Shown one piece after another: positions 46,170-58,019 of a stretch of 64,000 nucleotides of DNA. Under the pieces are notes generated by a model that ran no database searches, was not told the origin of the DNA, and was given only the letters and a program-made list of their open reading frames with translations. Positions within the stretch are counted from its first letter, which is position 1, and every line of letters begins with the position of its first letter. Origin of the DNA: Podocnemis expansa (lineage: Eukaryota > Chordata > Testudines > Podocnemididae); contig ML681995.1 in the NCBI GenBank assembly GCA_007922195.1, positions 21,021,801 to 21,085,800 on the forward strand, written 5' to 3'. Position numbers and translations under genes: made by a program.

Positions 46170-47321
46170 CAGAGGCGGCCCCAGGCAACTGGGGGCCCTA
46201 GGCAAAGGCCCATTGTTGGGCCCCCACTGATACCTTCCCTGTGACCCCAGTCCACCCCTGCACCCCTAATTATCCCATACCGCCCTCCCAGGACCCTTGT
46301 TTGTTTGCTGAACCAAACTAACATGACTATCCCCCTGGCATGCCTAGATTATTCTTGGGTATGATATTTTTAAAGATCTTCCCCTCATGAAGCGTGTAAG
46401 TTGATCATCTTTCACTTAACATAAATGAGCTAATGCTGAACTGTAAAGTTAAAGTGAACATTTTAATTTTTTTTAAAAGGTGTGAGCATTAATTAATAAA
46501 TAAAAAGTAACATTAGTTATGGCTCAAATATAACTAAAATACCACATTTAAAATTTTGGCAGTCAAATTATACAAATTTTTCATATAGGCTTGGGTTTAT
46601 GTGCACTAGCCATTATTACAAATAATTATAATAAATAAAAATAAGTGAAAAGAAGGTTTCTAGTGTTTAGCTATAAACGAAAAACACCAAATTTCAATGA
46701 AATTCTCTGAAGTACTCAAGTTTATAAGACTCTGGCCCTCTCAGAAATATTAAATAGTAAGTACAGAAGAAGCTCAAAAATTACTTTCCAAAAGAAAGAC
46801 ATACAGCACAGACATCACACACAGGGGTAATGATTGCCTAAGGGAAGCGCTGTATTTAGATGTAGCAGCCTATGTGGCCCAACCTGGTAACCTGAGCTAA
46901 ATAAAGCCAAAGGAAAAATTGTCACAAAGTCAAAATAAAAGGCAAAAGAACAGGTAAAAAAGAAAAGGAAAAGGCAGTATTTTACAAAATTAAAAAATGG
47001 CAGAATAAATGGCCACACTGAGGAATTACAAGCTGAGGCTACTGGAAAAGTTCCTGCTTTTTTACCATGTCAGTGTGAAGGTGATGGGCAGATAATGGTG
47101 AAATCTGCCATTCAGATGAAGCACAGATCCTAATGATAGCTTGCCTTGATGAGCCAAGAGTGAAAAGTACTTAGGCTTCTAGCCCTATTATCTCTGCTGG
47201 ATGGGAACAATTTCTATATTTTTCTATATTTTTATTTCTGTCCACCAAATTGAAGACAGGTCCCTTATTGCTTGGGGCCCTAGGTGGCCACCTGCTTCAC
47301 CTACCCCAAAAGCTGCCACTG
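46170..47321. mobile_element. Non-autonomous hAT element, inverted copy of 3059-4225
   Basis: A 1,152-bp element with ends CAGAGGCGGCCCCAGG and AAAAGCTGCCACTG, flanked by ACTAACGG (46,162-46,169) and ACTAACAG (47,322-47,329). Interior words match the first copy in reverse orientation. No transposase frame. Confidence 0.88.
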
Positions 47322-47639
47322 ACTAACAGTCACACAGAGCACCTGGACTGGCATGACAAAGCTATAAAGACTGGGCGAGATCCAAACGCTAAAAGGGGAA
47401 AGTGTTCTGCACACCATCTGGAAGAAAGGAGTGTTGGTTCGTGCCTGACAAATACTCTGCTCCTCCTCTTGTCCAGCTTCCCTGGCCAGGCAGCTGCCAC
47501 AAACCCCAGTGACAGAGACTAGTACAGACTCCTGCAACAGCACCATCAGGACTGGTAATAACACAGGCTGCAGAACATTGTCCGGTATGCTTGGGCGCGT
47601 GGATGAGTGTGTGTGTGAGGGGGCATAGGTATAAGTTAG

Positions 47640-48498
47640 CTATCATTTTGGTTTGATTTGTGATAAATGCAGCATATTGCCTTCCCCCACCTGAAAAGAT
47701 CTCAGGTACTCATTTGGTATAACTTGCTGCTGCTTTTTACACTTTTGGATGTTGCAATGACTTCCTTCAGTGAAAGATTTGAACTGTTAAAACAACACAA
47801 CAATCATTTCGAATTTTTGTACAACCTAAACTTGCCGAAACCGACCACGAAAAGCTCCAACAGCACTGCAATGATTTGCAACTTTGTTATCAGTTGGTGA
47901 TAATAGAGACATCAATGCAATCAAACTATATGATGAGCTATGCGCCTTTAAAGATCTGTTAAAGTACGAATTAAACCAATTCCATAATCCTTATGCAACT
48001 CTCAAATTTATTCAATCAAATAACCTCTCATTTCCAAATCTGAGCATTGCCCTAAGAATATTGCTGAGAATTCCTGTTGGCATGGCAAGTGGCGAGTGAT
48101 AATTTTCATGATAAAAATAGTAAAAAATTACTTGTGATCAAGTATTTCTCAAGAAAGGCTTGTAATCCTTGCCATGGTTGCTATTGAGAGCGATACATGT
48201 GCCCAGTTAGACATCAAGGAATTAATTGCAAATTTTGTAAACATGAAAGCACGAAAAGTACTATTGTAACCTTTTGTAAAACCTTTCCTTTTTAATTAAA
48301 TAACTAAAAAACTGATTTTTTTCTGTTCATATAATAAGTATTTACTGCTCAGTACTTATTTTCATTTCAAATAAATATGCATTCACCCCTTCACTGCAAT
48401 TTTCTTTTTATAATAACAAACTGATTAATACTAATGAGGGAGGAGGGCGCCGATTTATAGATTGTAGGGGGTCGCCGGAAACCCTAGCACCGGCCCTG
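47640..48498 (+). pseudogene. hAT transposase C-terminal relic and element end
   Basis: Decayed C-terminal part of a hAT transposase of the ZMYM1-like type. Frames read SFSERFELLKQHNNHFEFLY (47,760-47,820), then GDNRDINAIKLYDELCAFKD (47,887-47,946), then LSIALRILLRIPVGMASGE (48,040-48,096); the last is the conserved hAT dimerisation segment. The element ends near 48,498 with GCACCGGCCCTG, a typical hAT end. The upstream part is missing. Confidence 0.8.
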
Positions 48499-48720
48499 GT
48501 AACAGGTGTATGTGCCTCAGCACACAATTGGCCGGAAACATTTTTAGTCCTAGCTGTCAGAACAGGGCTGATGGCCAGTGCCCCCTGGACACCCTGTGGC
48601 TATATATATGGCCACAGCCTGTCCCTCCTCAGTTCCATTTTTCCGCCCAGAGCAACAGTATTGGAACACCCCGTTCCTTGCAATTGTGCAAGCAGCCTGT
48701 CGTTGCGTTGTTTATGAGCC
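48499..48720 (+). repeat. Left inverted terminal repeat of DIRS-like element
   Basis: From GTAACAGGTGTATGTGCC onward this matches the reverse complement of 53,632-53,770 with few differences (CTGTCAGAACAGGGCTG, CCAGTGCCCCCTGG, TATATATGGCC). It abuts the hAT end exactly, so it is truncated by about 60 bp relative to the right repeat. Confidence 0.85.
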
Positions 48721-48836
48721 ACTCACTTGACTGGCAGTACCTCTCCATGGATGTTGTTCCACTGGAAAGCGCTACTCTTGCTGATTGTTCAGCTCCAGAA
48801 TAGGAAAATCGCTCCTCCCTACCACCTGTCTGGATG

Positions 48837-50549
48837 GGGTTCAAACCTTGTGCTGCCTGCAGCAAGGCCTTCCTGCAGGATGATCCCCATGAGAAGTGCC
48901 TCTGGTACCTGGGCAAGGCCCACACGGTCAATGAATGCTCTGTCTGTCAGTCTTTTAAACCTAGGACCAATTAAAAGACAGAGAGCAAAGGCGCCATGCA
49001 TTGGCCTCAGAGCAAGTACAGAAGTCTACCCCCGAAGCTTCGAGGCTATATTCAGCACCGCGTGCCAGTTTGGCACCAGAGCCAGCCCGGTGCCACTCAC
49101 CCCAAGAGCAAAAGATGTGCTTAGTACCAGCTTTGGTACTGAAGCATTAGTGCTGTTCTGTCTCCCCACCAGGGGCAACCTGCAGGAGTCAGTAACAGTT
49201 CCCTCCACTCTGGAGGCCTTTGAGGCAGCGAAGGTGGTTCTCCTCCTGCCAACGCCTCCCCCCCATACCTCCAAGAAAGCGAGGTAAGCCGGTCTTCCTT
49301 TCAGGAGCCTGGTCGCTCCGAAAAAGGTACCAGACTCCTTCTCCAGTTTCGGTACTGGATTCCCCGGCACCAGAACTGGGTGCCCAAGAAGAGGCCCCCA
49401 ATACCATTAAGGGGCAGAGCCCAACATCTTCTCCTCTTGGCCAGACCACTTTGCCCCCACTGGCACTGCCAACTAAAGCTCTCTCCATGGTGCCAAAGCT
49501 GAGCCCAACATGGCATCAGAAACCATCCCAATTCCCAAGTCCCAAGGAAGGGGCCTCGAGGGGGAGTAAATGGCCCCATCCATGGTGCTCAGTACCAACA
49601 CCTTACAGGTACTGACCCCATGAGTGATCTCCTCGGGACAGTCCATGAATCTCCCGCTGTACCGATCAGCCCAGCCCAGCCCCGCGTCTTCCAGCACACA
49701 ACAGAGCCCTGAACCTCAGACCCCGCTCCTATAGAAGGGATCTAATGGTGCATTTTGATTTCCTTTGCCATGTGTGTGCTCACATGAGGTTGGAGGCTCA
49801 TTCATCCACGGGGCCCAGTGATGTTTTATTCAGCCCTGGGCTCACTTCACCTTCAGAGCCCATAACAGCTCCCCTGCACCCTAGTTTGCAGGAAAACACC
49901 ACAGCATAATGGAAAACTCCCAAGTCCATTGCTCCAGTCTCGGGTACTACAGGACAAAAATGCCAGGTTCCTGTGGAAGATTCTCCTCTTTTTTCCTACC
50001 ACCCGGTACCATTCTCAAGGGGTGATGGAAGCAGCCTTAGGCCCTGGGCAGTTCCACCACAACCCTCTCCTGAGGTCGAGAGATGCGAGGGAGTTAGACC
50101 TGTTGGGGCAGAAGGCTTACTCCTCCTCTGCTTTCCAGCTCAGAATAGCCAACCACCAGGCTCTGGTGGCCAGGTATATCATAGATTTGTGGGAGTCCAT
50201 GAATCAGTTTAGACAGCTACTCCCTCAGGACAACAGGGCAGACTATGACGTCTTTGTTGAAGAGGGTAGGCTGGCATCCCAGGACCTGCTGTTATCTGCC
50301 TGGGATGCTTTGGACACAGCAAACCACAGCGTGGTTTCTGCCATGGTCCTGAGGCAGGCAGCGTGGATCAGGGAGGCAAGGGTGCCCCCCTCCTCCCAGC
50401 AGGTTATTCTGGACCTCCCTTTCAAAGGGGGGTCCCTCTTTGCAGAAGGGACAGACAGTATGCTCCGTGGCACCCAGGACCCCCGAGGTGACCTAAAATA
50501 TTTGGGCATGCTACCTTCTTGGCCCACTAGCCACCCTCCCAGCCCATAG
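48837..50549 (+). pseudogene. DIRS-like gag (LAP2alpha-related)
   Basis: Remnant gag of a DIRS1-like retrotransposon. At 48,837-48,951 a cysteine-rich N-terminal segment reads CAACSKAFLQDDPHEKCLWY and later CSVC. A repetitive linker follows (49,020-49,620). The 206-codon frame 49,929-50,549 contains the helical LAP2alpha-like domain (VARYIIDLWESMNQFRQLLP; then VPPSSQQVILDLPFKGGSLF). Vertebrate DIRS gag proteins share this domain with the nuclear-envelope protein LAP2alpha. Frameshifts lie between the parts. Confidence 0.75.
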
Positions 50550-53500
50550 TGGGCAGTGAACAATCCTCTTAAGCCCTGCATGTCTGTTTATTCCCAGGGT
50601 CCTTCTCCCACATAGGATTGCGAAGGACACCCTGATCTCCCTCCTCAGGCCTCCCACCCCTTCCCCTGAAGGTAAATTGCGCTAGTGTTATGCTGGGGTT
50701 TTTGCTTTTCAGGAGAATATTAGTTGAGCCCACACTGGGCTATGGGAGGCAAGAATACACCCCTCCTGTTCAAGAGGAATTACAATTCGGTCGCAGGGCA
50801 CTAAGCACACCACAAATCACCCCCTAGAACAAAATATCTGGTGGGTCTGCTGGAATACCCTTTTGAGATTCTTCATTCTGCATGGCATTCCCTCTAAGGA
50901 TGCCCCCCCTGCAGCTCCTCAGGCAGTGTATATCCTTGTTAGTTTATGAGGACATGCATGAGACAGGGTTTCGTGACCCACCCTACCCTATCTTGAAGGC
51001 CACTGCCTCTTCAGGCTGTGATTGCAAATACCAGGTACCCCTCAGGTCATGGTATCCCCCCCACTTCCTACTGCCTCCATAATCGAATAGGCCCCCACCG
51101 GGTGGCGCAATGGGGCATATGTGTGAGGGATGTCAGAGACTATGCCCTGCTTTCCTGCATGGGATAGGATACTCAGCCTGGGATCCTTCACACGACAGCC
51201 ACTAGATCCTGAACCTCAGGGAGGGACGTTTCACCCCCCCCTTTTCTTGGGGGTTGCTTCTCCTGAGGTGACACAGGGGGATCCAAAGGCTTCCCACATT
51301 CCTGTAGGGGTAGCCTTTTCTTTCAAGGGTGTAGGTCCCCACCACCCCCTTTCTCTCAGGTTCACTCTTCGCATACAATACATGACTTCCCAGTGCCAGA
51401 CCCTAACCTCCCATTTTCACTGTGCCTCTGGTGACTACCATCTTCCTAAGATCAACGAGTAAAACACCACCAATGGGCTTGCTCATGGGGTGAGCCCCGT
51501 GACCCCTTTCTCCCTTATTCTTTGGCCGATTACAGCCATTGGCCCCACGTTCACGTCAAGCCTTTACCCATTCCACTAATGCCCTGTCCCTTGGGATTTG
51601 TATCGGCAAGCACTGGATTAGATGTTTTTTCTTATCAGGTGCCTGGCCAGTAGCTGGTGAGCTCCTACTTGTTCCACCTCATGTGCCCAAGTTTTCTTCC
51701 ACATTCCAGAATATGGGCCTTCGACTCTACCAATCCCTCCGGTGCGGACATACTGCCCCTTCACATTCCAGTTACTGGAAATCGGTGAAGCCCCATTCCT
51801 GTCCCCCTGGTCAGTACTCTGCACTATACCCTCAGGGTCATGTGCACTCTTTCAGTTTGTCGCGTCATTCTCGGTCCTCTGTGCTCATGCACTCCGTGGG
51901 CACCTCACCCCTTGCAGTACTGCCTACCTCCCCCCCATCCTCCATCTAAAGGGGGGAGATGCAACAACTCCTGGGGACTTGTCGTTGGGGATAGTGACTC
52001 TTCTCAGGGCAGATCCCTCAACATCCCTTCCTTTCCCCATTCCAGTTAGGGGTAAATATCCACCCAGTTGGGAAGACAGTTTCTCTCCCAATCACAAGGG
52101 TTTGCACCAAAGCGTTGTGAAGGGGTCCTTGGTTCTAACTTTTTAGTGCCAGTTCATTCACCAACTGGTCCCACAAGGGCCACTAATTAGAGTTGCTGAA
52201 CGATGGCAGCTCTCTCATTTCCTCCACGTGCTACGACAGACAGTCATAGGCGCCCTCCCTCCTATAGTGCAAATCCGAGATCCCTGTGTTTTCCTCCCAG
52301 CTTTGCCCAGTTCAGGCCCAGGGTGGTCAGCAGTCTTTTAGCCTTGCTAACCCCCTTCTTCCAGCAGAGGGTGGCACCCTTCTTCCCCGACGTATCCTTG
52401 GCTTGGGAGGATCATCCTCCCGTGCCCCCTTTTGCTTTGGTGTAGTTAACAGAGGGCATAACCATTCCCATTTTATATTCTACTACCTCCTTCAAGAACC
52501 CTTCTACCCATTGCCTGGGATGTCTTTGGAATCTTCCCTCCCTTCCCTCCTCCTCCTTCCTCCCGTTCGAATATTCCCTAGCGGAAGTGCATGGCTTCAG
52601 CTCACTCACTGCCCTTATCCACCCGCCTCCCTGCTAGCGAGAAGGTGGTCTGGTTACAGAGACCATATACCTTACACGCAGAGGTACTACTCAACACTGT
52701 GTCCCTCCTCCTCTTCCAACCCCCTAAGCCAACTGAGCTGAGCTCGGTTGCCTCCTACATTCCGATCATGGGGCCTTCCTTTTCCTTGACACCTTTAAAG
52801 GTGATAGTTTGACCCCTTAACCCAGTGAGTTCGTACAAACATTCCTTGGCCTCGTGTTTTCTCCCTGCCCCTTCATCTACCAGTGGCCATACCTATCCGT
52901 GGGCCTCTGAAGGGGCGTTTGGTATCTCTGTTGCTGTGTTGACAGTTGCCTACCAGGGAAACTATTCTTATCGGGTGGTCATTTGGTTCCTCCTGCACCA
53001 CCCCGTAACCTTTTCCCTTAGTTGGGTCAGTAGAGGGGTCTCCCTTCTCCTTCGCTCTCTCTTTTACTGCTTCCTAGTATCTGTCAGCAGGCCAACCCTT
53101 TTCTGGACTCCACCTTAGGTTTCCTTGTCAAACCAGCTAAGGTATGCGTCATAGGCCTAAGACCAGAGGACACAGTCTGTGTGCTTTTGGGCAGGTGTCT
53201 TACAACCGGCTTTTAAGTTCCCTCATCCGACAGTGCCTAACCAATTCCAGAATTCGGCGCCTGCATCTTTTCTCCAAGATAAGTTGACTTTAGACCCCCC
53301 TCTGCCCCTGCTGGTCACAGACAGGGAGCACTCGAGGAACAGAGGCCTCTGTCTTTTCCCCACTTAGGCCAGGCCGCGCAACCTAGTGGCTCCTCTATGC
53401 CTGGGTTTTGGCTGTTACAGGAATAACCGTGCTGAAGGTGGGAAAAACCCAACTCTGCCTGCCATCCTTGGTACAGTTAGCAGTCACCTATTACTGAGTG

Positions 53501-53600
53501 TATCTGGGCAACGCTCGAAGAAGAAGGGTGGGTTACTTACCAGTAACTGTCCTTCTTCAAGGTGGGCTGCTCAGATTAATTCAGAACCCTCCCACCATCC
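50550..53600 (+). pseudogene. Decayed DIRS-like interior (RT/recombinase region expected)
   Basis: Pyrimidine-rich sequence between gag and the right terminal repeat, with many overlapping frames of up to 151 codons. In a DIRS element this space encodes reverse transcriptase, RNase H and a tyrosine recombinase. I could not recognise the RT catalytic box or the recombinase R-H-R-Y residues in any frame. The assignment rests on position between the inverted repeats. Confidence 0.4.
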
Positions 53601-53826
53601 CCGTGACTCAGAGTTGGTGACTTCTAAGGACTGAAGAGGGGCAGGACTGCGGCCATATATGTAGCCATGGGGTGGCCAGGGGGCATTGGCCGCCAGCCCT
53701 GTTCTGACAGGCTAGGGCTAAAAAGGTTTCCGACCAATCATGTGCTGAGGCATGTACACCTATTACTGAATGAATCTGAGTAACCCATCTGGAAGAAGGA
53801 CGGTTACTGGTAAGTAAACCACCGTT
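53540..53826 (-). repeat. Right inverted terminal repeat of DIRS-like element
   Basis: Its reverse complement reproduces the left end (AATAGGTGTACATGCCTCAGC, differing slightly). It extends further with TTACTTACCAGTAACTGTCC at about 53,530-53,550, a motif mirrored near 53,805-53,820 (GGTTACTGGTAAGTAA), i.e. an internal complementary region as DIRS elements use during replication. Confidence 0.8.
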
Positions 53827-54058
53827 CATACTACCATAGGACATATACCACTAAAAGATAACATTTCTTTCTCCCAGGAATTGGGACAACATTTCATTGT
53901 CCCAGGGCCATGTGAGAATGGGTGCAGATATGTTTGGTACCTTCCCCCCCCCCCTCCAGTTGCAGATATTTCTTGTGTAACCTAAAATTCTGGCTGTTCT
54001 CCTTGGCTAGTTAAATAATGGAAATAGTAGGTAATTTACCTCCTTCTCTCTGTCTACA
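53827..54058. other. No gene recognised
   Basis: Anonymous DNA with a short poly-C tract (53,946-53,957), leading to a polypyrimidine tract at 54,040-54,058. Confidence 0.5.
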
Positions 54059-54178
54059 GCTCTTGCAAACACAGATGATGCTTGGATGTGGCTCTGCTGA
54101 ATTAACTCTGACCGCTTCTAGTGAAGAGTCTTCAGAGGCAAGTGAGAAGGGACAGAGAGATGAGGGGAAGTCCAACTA
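54059..54178 (+). other. Possible orphan terminal exon (speculative)
   Basis: An acceptor-like CTCTCTGTCTACAG precedes a 39-codon open stretch (LLQTQMMLGCGSAELTLTAS, then SSEASEKGQRDEGK) ending at TAA (54,176-54,178). No donor or partner exon is seen, and I recognise no protein family. It may be chance. Confidence 0.15.
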
Positions 54179-54852
54179 AAGAACATTGCTTTTTTTTCTT
54201 TTTGTAAAGCACTCTGGACCCCTTTGAGAATGAAACTTTAAAATCTTATAATCAGTGCTAAAGGCAGATCATTATTTTCACTACTTTTTCTGAAAAAAGA
54301 CGGGCAAACAAGGTGCTTTTCAAAAATGTGGCAGAAAGTTAAGAGTTCAGCAGATATAAATTTCATAACACTATCATATGTGGAAAGCTTAATCCTTCCA
54401 ACACTACAGGTGGTCCTAGCCTTCAATCCTTAGTTATGCAAGGAGAAGTCAGGGAGTCCATGGAAAGATGGTTTACAGGACTGACCTTGTTTGCATTTTA
54501 GATTTTATTCCAGTTAGTCAAGTGAACGTTTACATAAAATATTATGTAACTAGCTGTAATCTATCAAAAATGATGTTTCTTCCCCAGCTGAGCACAAGAT
54601 ACAATGGACCATGTGCAAAAACAGGCTCAGGAAGATCATTTTGTTTATTTCTTTGTTATCATGGCAGTATTATGACACCTAGGACATTGTGACGTCAGGC
54701 GTGTCTCAACCAATTGCTCCCCTGATCGCCTATCACACATTACACTTCACATCATGGACATGCATTTCACATTAAGAATGCACCCTGCAACTTAGGAGGG
54801 CTCATCATATCCAGAAGATACTGTCCAGTCACATAAGCCTCTCTATTACATA
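54179..54852. other. No gene recognised
   Basis: Anonymous AT-rich DNA; short frames only. Confidence 0.5.
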
Positions 54853-55612
54853 GTTCCAAAGGGGCAGCCGTGTTAGTCTAGTTCAGCAAAACAAACAAGG
54901 AGTCCTGTGGCACATAAAGACTAACGAAATGTATTTATCGCATGATCTTTCGTGGGAGAGAATTCCACTTCATCAGATGCTCTGAAGATGGAGGAACTTA
55001 CAGAATGGGAGGAAAATAAATGCAGGGCGATGTAAGTCATGGGATCAGGTCACACTGTAACAGCAAATCAAAGCAGTTGTTAAAATTCAACCCAGAAACA
55101 GCCCAGAGTGGAAGATGAAGTCAAATCACCTGTTGTAATGGGAAAAGAATCCATAGTCACGATTTAATCCTGCTTTCACACAATTGAATCTACATATCAG
55201 TTCTAGTTCAGCTGTTTCTCTTTGAAGTCTTGATGTCCTATTGACTTGCTTGAGCACAGCTATTAACAAACCATCCACAGAGTGATTAGAAAGATAGAAG
55301 TGCTTAGCACTGGTTTTTGAATGTTGTGATTTCTGATGTCAGCTTTGTGCTCAATTATTCTTTTGCGTGGGGATTGTCCTATTTGTCCGATCCATAAGGT
55401 GTGGGGGCATTTCTGGCACATGATGGCATAAATCACATTGGTGGATGAGCAGGTGAATGAGCCCTTGATGGAGTAGCTGGCTTAATTAGGTCCTATGATG
55501 GTGTCTTTTGTGCAGATATGTGGGCAAGTTTGACAATGTGGTCTGTTGTAGGGGTATGTGCCTGCTTTAATGCTTCTGTTGCCAACTTTGCTCATCCACC
55601 AATGTGACTTAC
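54853..55612 (-). mobile_element. Penelope-like element, 3' half
   Basis: Minus-strand PLE with continuous order from coding end to tail. At about 55,400-55,560 it encodes PHCQTCPHI, then SFTCSSTNVIYAIMCQKCPH and IEHKADIRNHNIQKP, the GIY-YIG region (here the second motif reads WIGQIG). The coding end is at about 55,150 (residues around NRDYGFFSHY). The 3' UTR, CTGATGA core (complement near 54,974-54,980) and terminal block follow to 54,853. This copy proves that the dispersed tails are PLE 3' ends. Stops and frameshifts inactivate it. Confidence 0.9.
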
Positions 55613-56136
55613 TCAATTATTTATCTCTGTAATAAACTTTCTCTGATGCTCAGGTTTATACTGATTTTATGCATTAAGTGTTTCTGTAAAACTCCTGTTT
55701 CACCTTGTTTAGCAAGGAATTCTGTGACAGAAGGATTTCCCTGTATAGGGCCAAGTGCTCACATGTGCTGAGTGACTCTGATTCTAGTTGATTTCTCAAC
55801 ACTTAGTACCAAGTTGCTTAGGCTTCCCAGGTAATGGCCTGGGGTAAATACACTAAAAATGTTTCACATAAGCAAAATTACTTACCTGCTTGAGTCTTTT
55901 GCAAGTCTGAGACCTCCCTGAAGAATTTTGTGGTGCTCGTTGTCCTGGTGGTTTTGACCACATTGGCTAGTATTTTTTCACTGGATTATGGGTTCCTCTG
56001 ATTCCTCCTTGTATGGCTATAGTAGCTCCTGAGGAGGAACTCCCAACACAAAGGGACAGCGAATGCTGTCTAGATAACAAATACTATGCAACAGTGTATG
56101 GGCAGTCTGTGCAGCTCAGTGTGAGAAGGTCTAGTC
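55613..56136. other. No gene recognised
   Basis: The word GCTCATCCACCAATGTGACTT at 55,594-55,614 repeats a PLE coding word in plus orientation, suggesting a small inverted piece at the PLE boundary. The rest is anonymous. Confidence 0.35.
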
Positions 56137-56704
56137 CAGAGGTGTCCAACCTTTCCGGGTGAAGGGCCCACTTTACAAATCTTTTTTCCATCAGGGAGCT
56201 GGTGAGAAAATATTTGATAGATAAGACATACAAATTGATCTTATTAATAGATTTTAATAAAATACTGATTAGTGTGATATTTGGCTTTGCTTTTGCTTGC
56301 ACTGGGTACAGAGGACAAGTGGGGCCGGGAAGGGGGGCCTGTATGAGGGGGCCAGGCAGAGCGTGGGGAGCAAGGCAGGACAGAGGAGCATGACACAGGA
56401 GGGGAGGTGAAGAAAGGTGAGGTGGGGGGAGCAGAGCAGCTGGGTGGCAGGACTCAGCTACTTCCTGACAGGGACCCCACCAACTCTGGTCTCCTCACTC
56501 CCTGCCAAGCACTGCTCAGGGAAATCCAGCCCCTGAACAGCTCTCTGGCCGGCCATGCCTCCCAGCAACTGTGCACAGGGTGGAAAATTGACAAGGGCCC
56601 TGGCCAGCCCCAGCTCTTAAGCTTGTTTGGCAGCACGCCGTGGGACAGATGAAAGCCCTTGGTGAGCTGCAGTTTGGACCCCAAGCCATAGTTGGACAAG
56701 ACTG
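56137..56704. mobile_element. hAT-like MITE (CAGAGGTGTCCAAC ends)
   Basis: A 568-bp element with ends CAGAGGTGTCCAACC and GTTGGACAAGACTG, flanked by GTCTAGTC (56,129-56,136) and GTCCAGTC (56,705-56,712). It is related to 31,932-32,338, sharing AAGACATACAA, TTTGCTTTTGCTTGCA and GAAAGCCCTTGGTG. The centre is GC-rich. Confidence 0.85.
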
Positions 56705-56712
56705 GTCCAGTC

Positions 56713-57357
56713 TCAAGTTTTGTAAGTCACATCTCCTTCATGAACAGCAGAAAAAGGAAAGAAGAGGAGACCCAGTAGCAGTTAGATTCCCTCTGAATGG
56801 TTGCAGTTAAATAGAAATGCAGCAGGGAAGCTGGAACAGGTTGCCTGCTTAATTATATGACATTTCTTTAAAAGATGAAGCCGGGGCATCATTGGCACAG
56901 GGCTTATGGGGCTCGAGCCCCAAGCCCTGGTGCCAGAGTCCTGGGTCCGCTGCAGCAGTGGCTGGAGCAGCGGCGCGCTTAAAGTGAGTTCCAGCGCCTG
57001 AACCCCAGGTCTTTTTCCAGGCCAAGGGTGCTCCTGAGATGAAGTATGTACCAGAATGTCCAACTGGGCAATTGAGGCCAACACCAGTGATTCATCAACC
57101 AGTGGATCTCTTCTACTCCTAAAAAGTGGGTTAAGTATGTTTGATGGAACTCAGTACTGTACTAAGAGCAAGGAAGGCTTTCACAGGCAAAAGCTTCATC
57201 AAGGGAAGGTTGTTTGACATGGAGCATGGAGTTCAAGCACTGTGAAGGACTGCATTGATGCAACTGACAAACATCTAATTTCATTGGCAGGAAATGTTCA
57301 TGTATGTTTTTATTTATGTTGTGATCTCTCAGTGCTAGGTCTCCTTTAGAGAACTAG
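56713..57357. other. No gene recognised; hAT-like fragment at 56,890-57,000
   Basis: Contains a GC-rich patch (GGGGCTCGAGCCCC palindrome) that looks like another hAT MITE interior; ends not identified. Confidence 0.35.
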
Positions 57358-57605
57358 TTCTAAAGTGGTGGTCATGTTAGTCTAGTCCAGCAAAACAAAC
57401 AAGCCGTTCTGTGGCACTTTCAAAGACTAATACGTTGATTTATCACATAAACTGTCATGAGAGAAAATCCCACTTCCCTAGATCCTTGAAGATGTAATTT
57501 CTCCACTTTCAAGTGTCTGGCGAAGCGGGATTCTCTCTCACAAAAGCGCATGTGATAAATAAATTTGTCAGTCTTTAAAAGTGCCACTGGACTCCTTGTT
57601 TGTTC
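57358..57605. repeat. PLE-tail palindrome
   Basis: Minus arm 57,358-57,492 and plus arm 57,493-57,605 are two tails joined near the ATCTTCAAG region with outward 3' ends. Plus-arm core: CTGGCGA, so the conserved A after CTG is changed. Confidence 0.85.
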
Positions 57606-58019
57606 TTTAGAGACTTCAACCTCCTGCAGGACACTGAGAAGTTCGTCAGGATGCTGGCTCCAATCTTTCCTAAGAAGTATTCATGGAATTCAGTGGAGGT
57701 GTAAAGGTCCAATCTCAACTTGCAGTTTAGAAACCAAAGTACCTGCTTACTGAGATTGTCTAACTGCACTGCTTGAGCATGAATAGCGATCATGCTATTA
57801 TTTTCTATATTTATTAATTATAAAATATCATTAATATTTATACAGTCTTTCTCTCTTCACTAGCTACTCACATGATGCACGTCTCCAATCACCCGCCCAG
57901 TGTTTTCAAAGAGCAATGACACCACCCTCTTGTTGCAGGAAAGGCATTGACAGGATCTGGATGGGACAGGGTAGGTGAGCTGTTAGCTGAGGTTTCTGGC
58001 CCTATGAAGCACTCTGTCA
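57606..58019. other. No gene recognised
   Basis: Anonymous DNA between two PLE palindromes. Confidence 0.5.

Noticed and set aside
51539..52741. A host gene in the DIRS interior (136- and 151-codon frames)
   Set aside because: Frames overlap in several phases, lack domains, and are bracketed by the element's terminal repeats.
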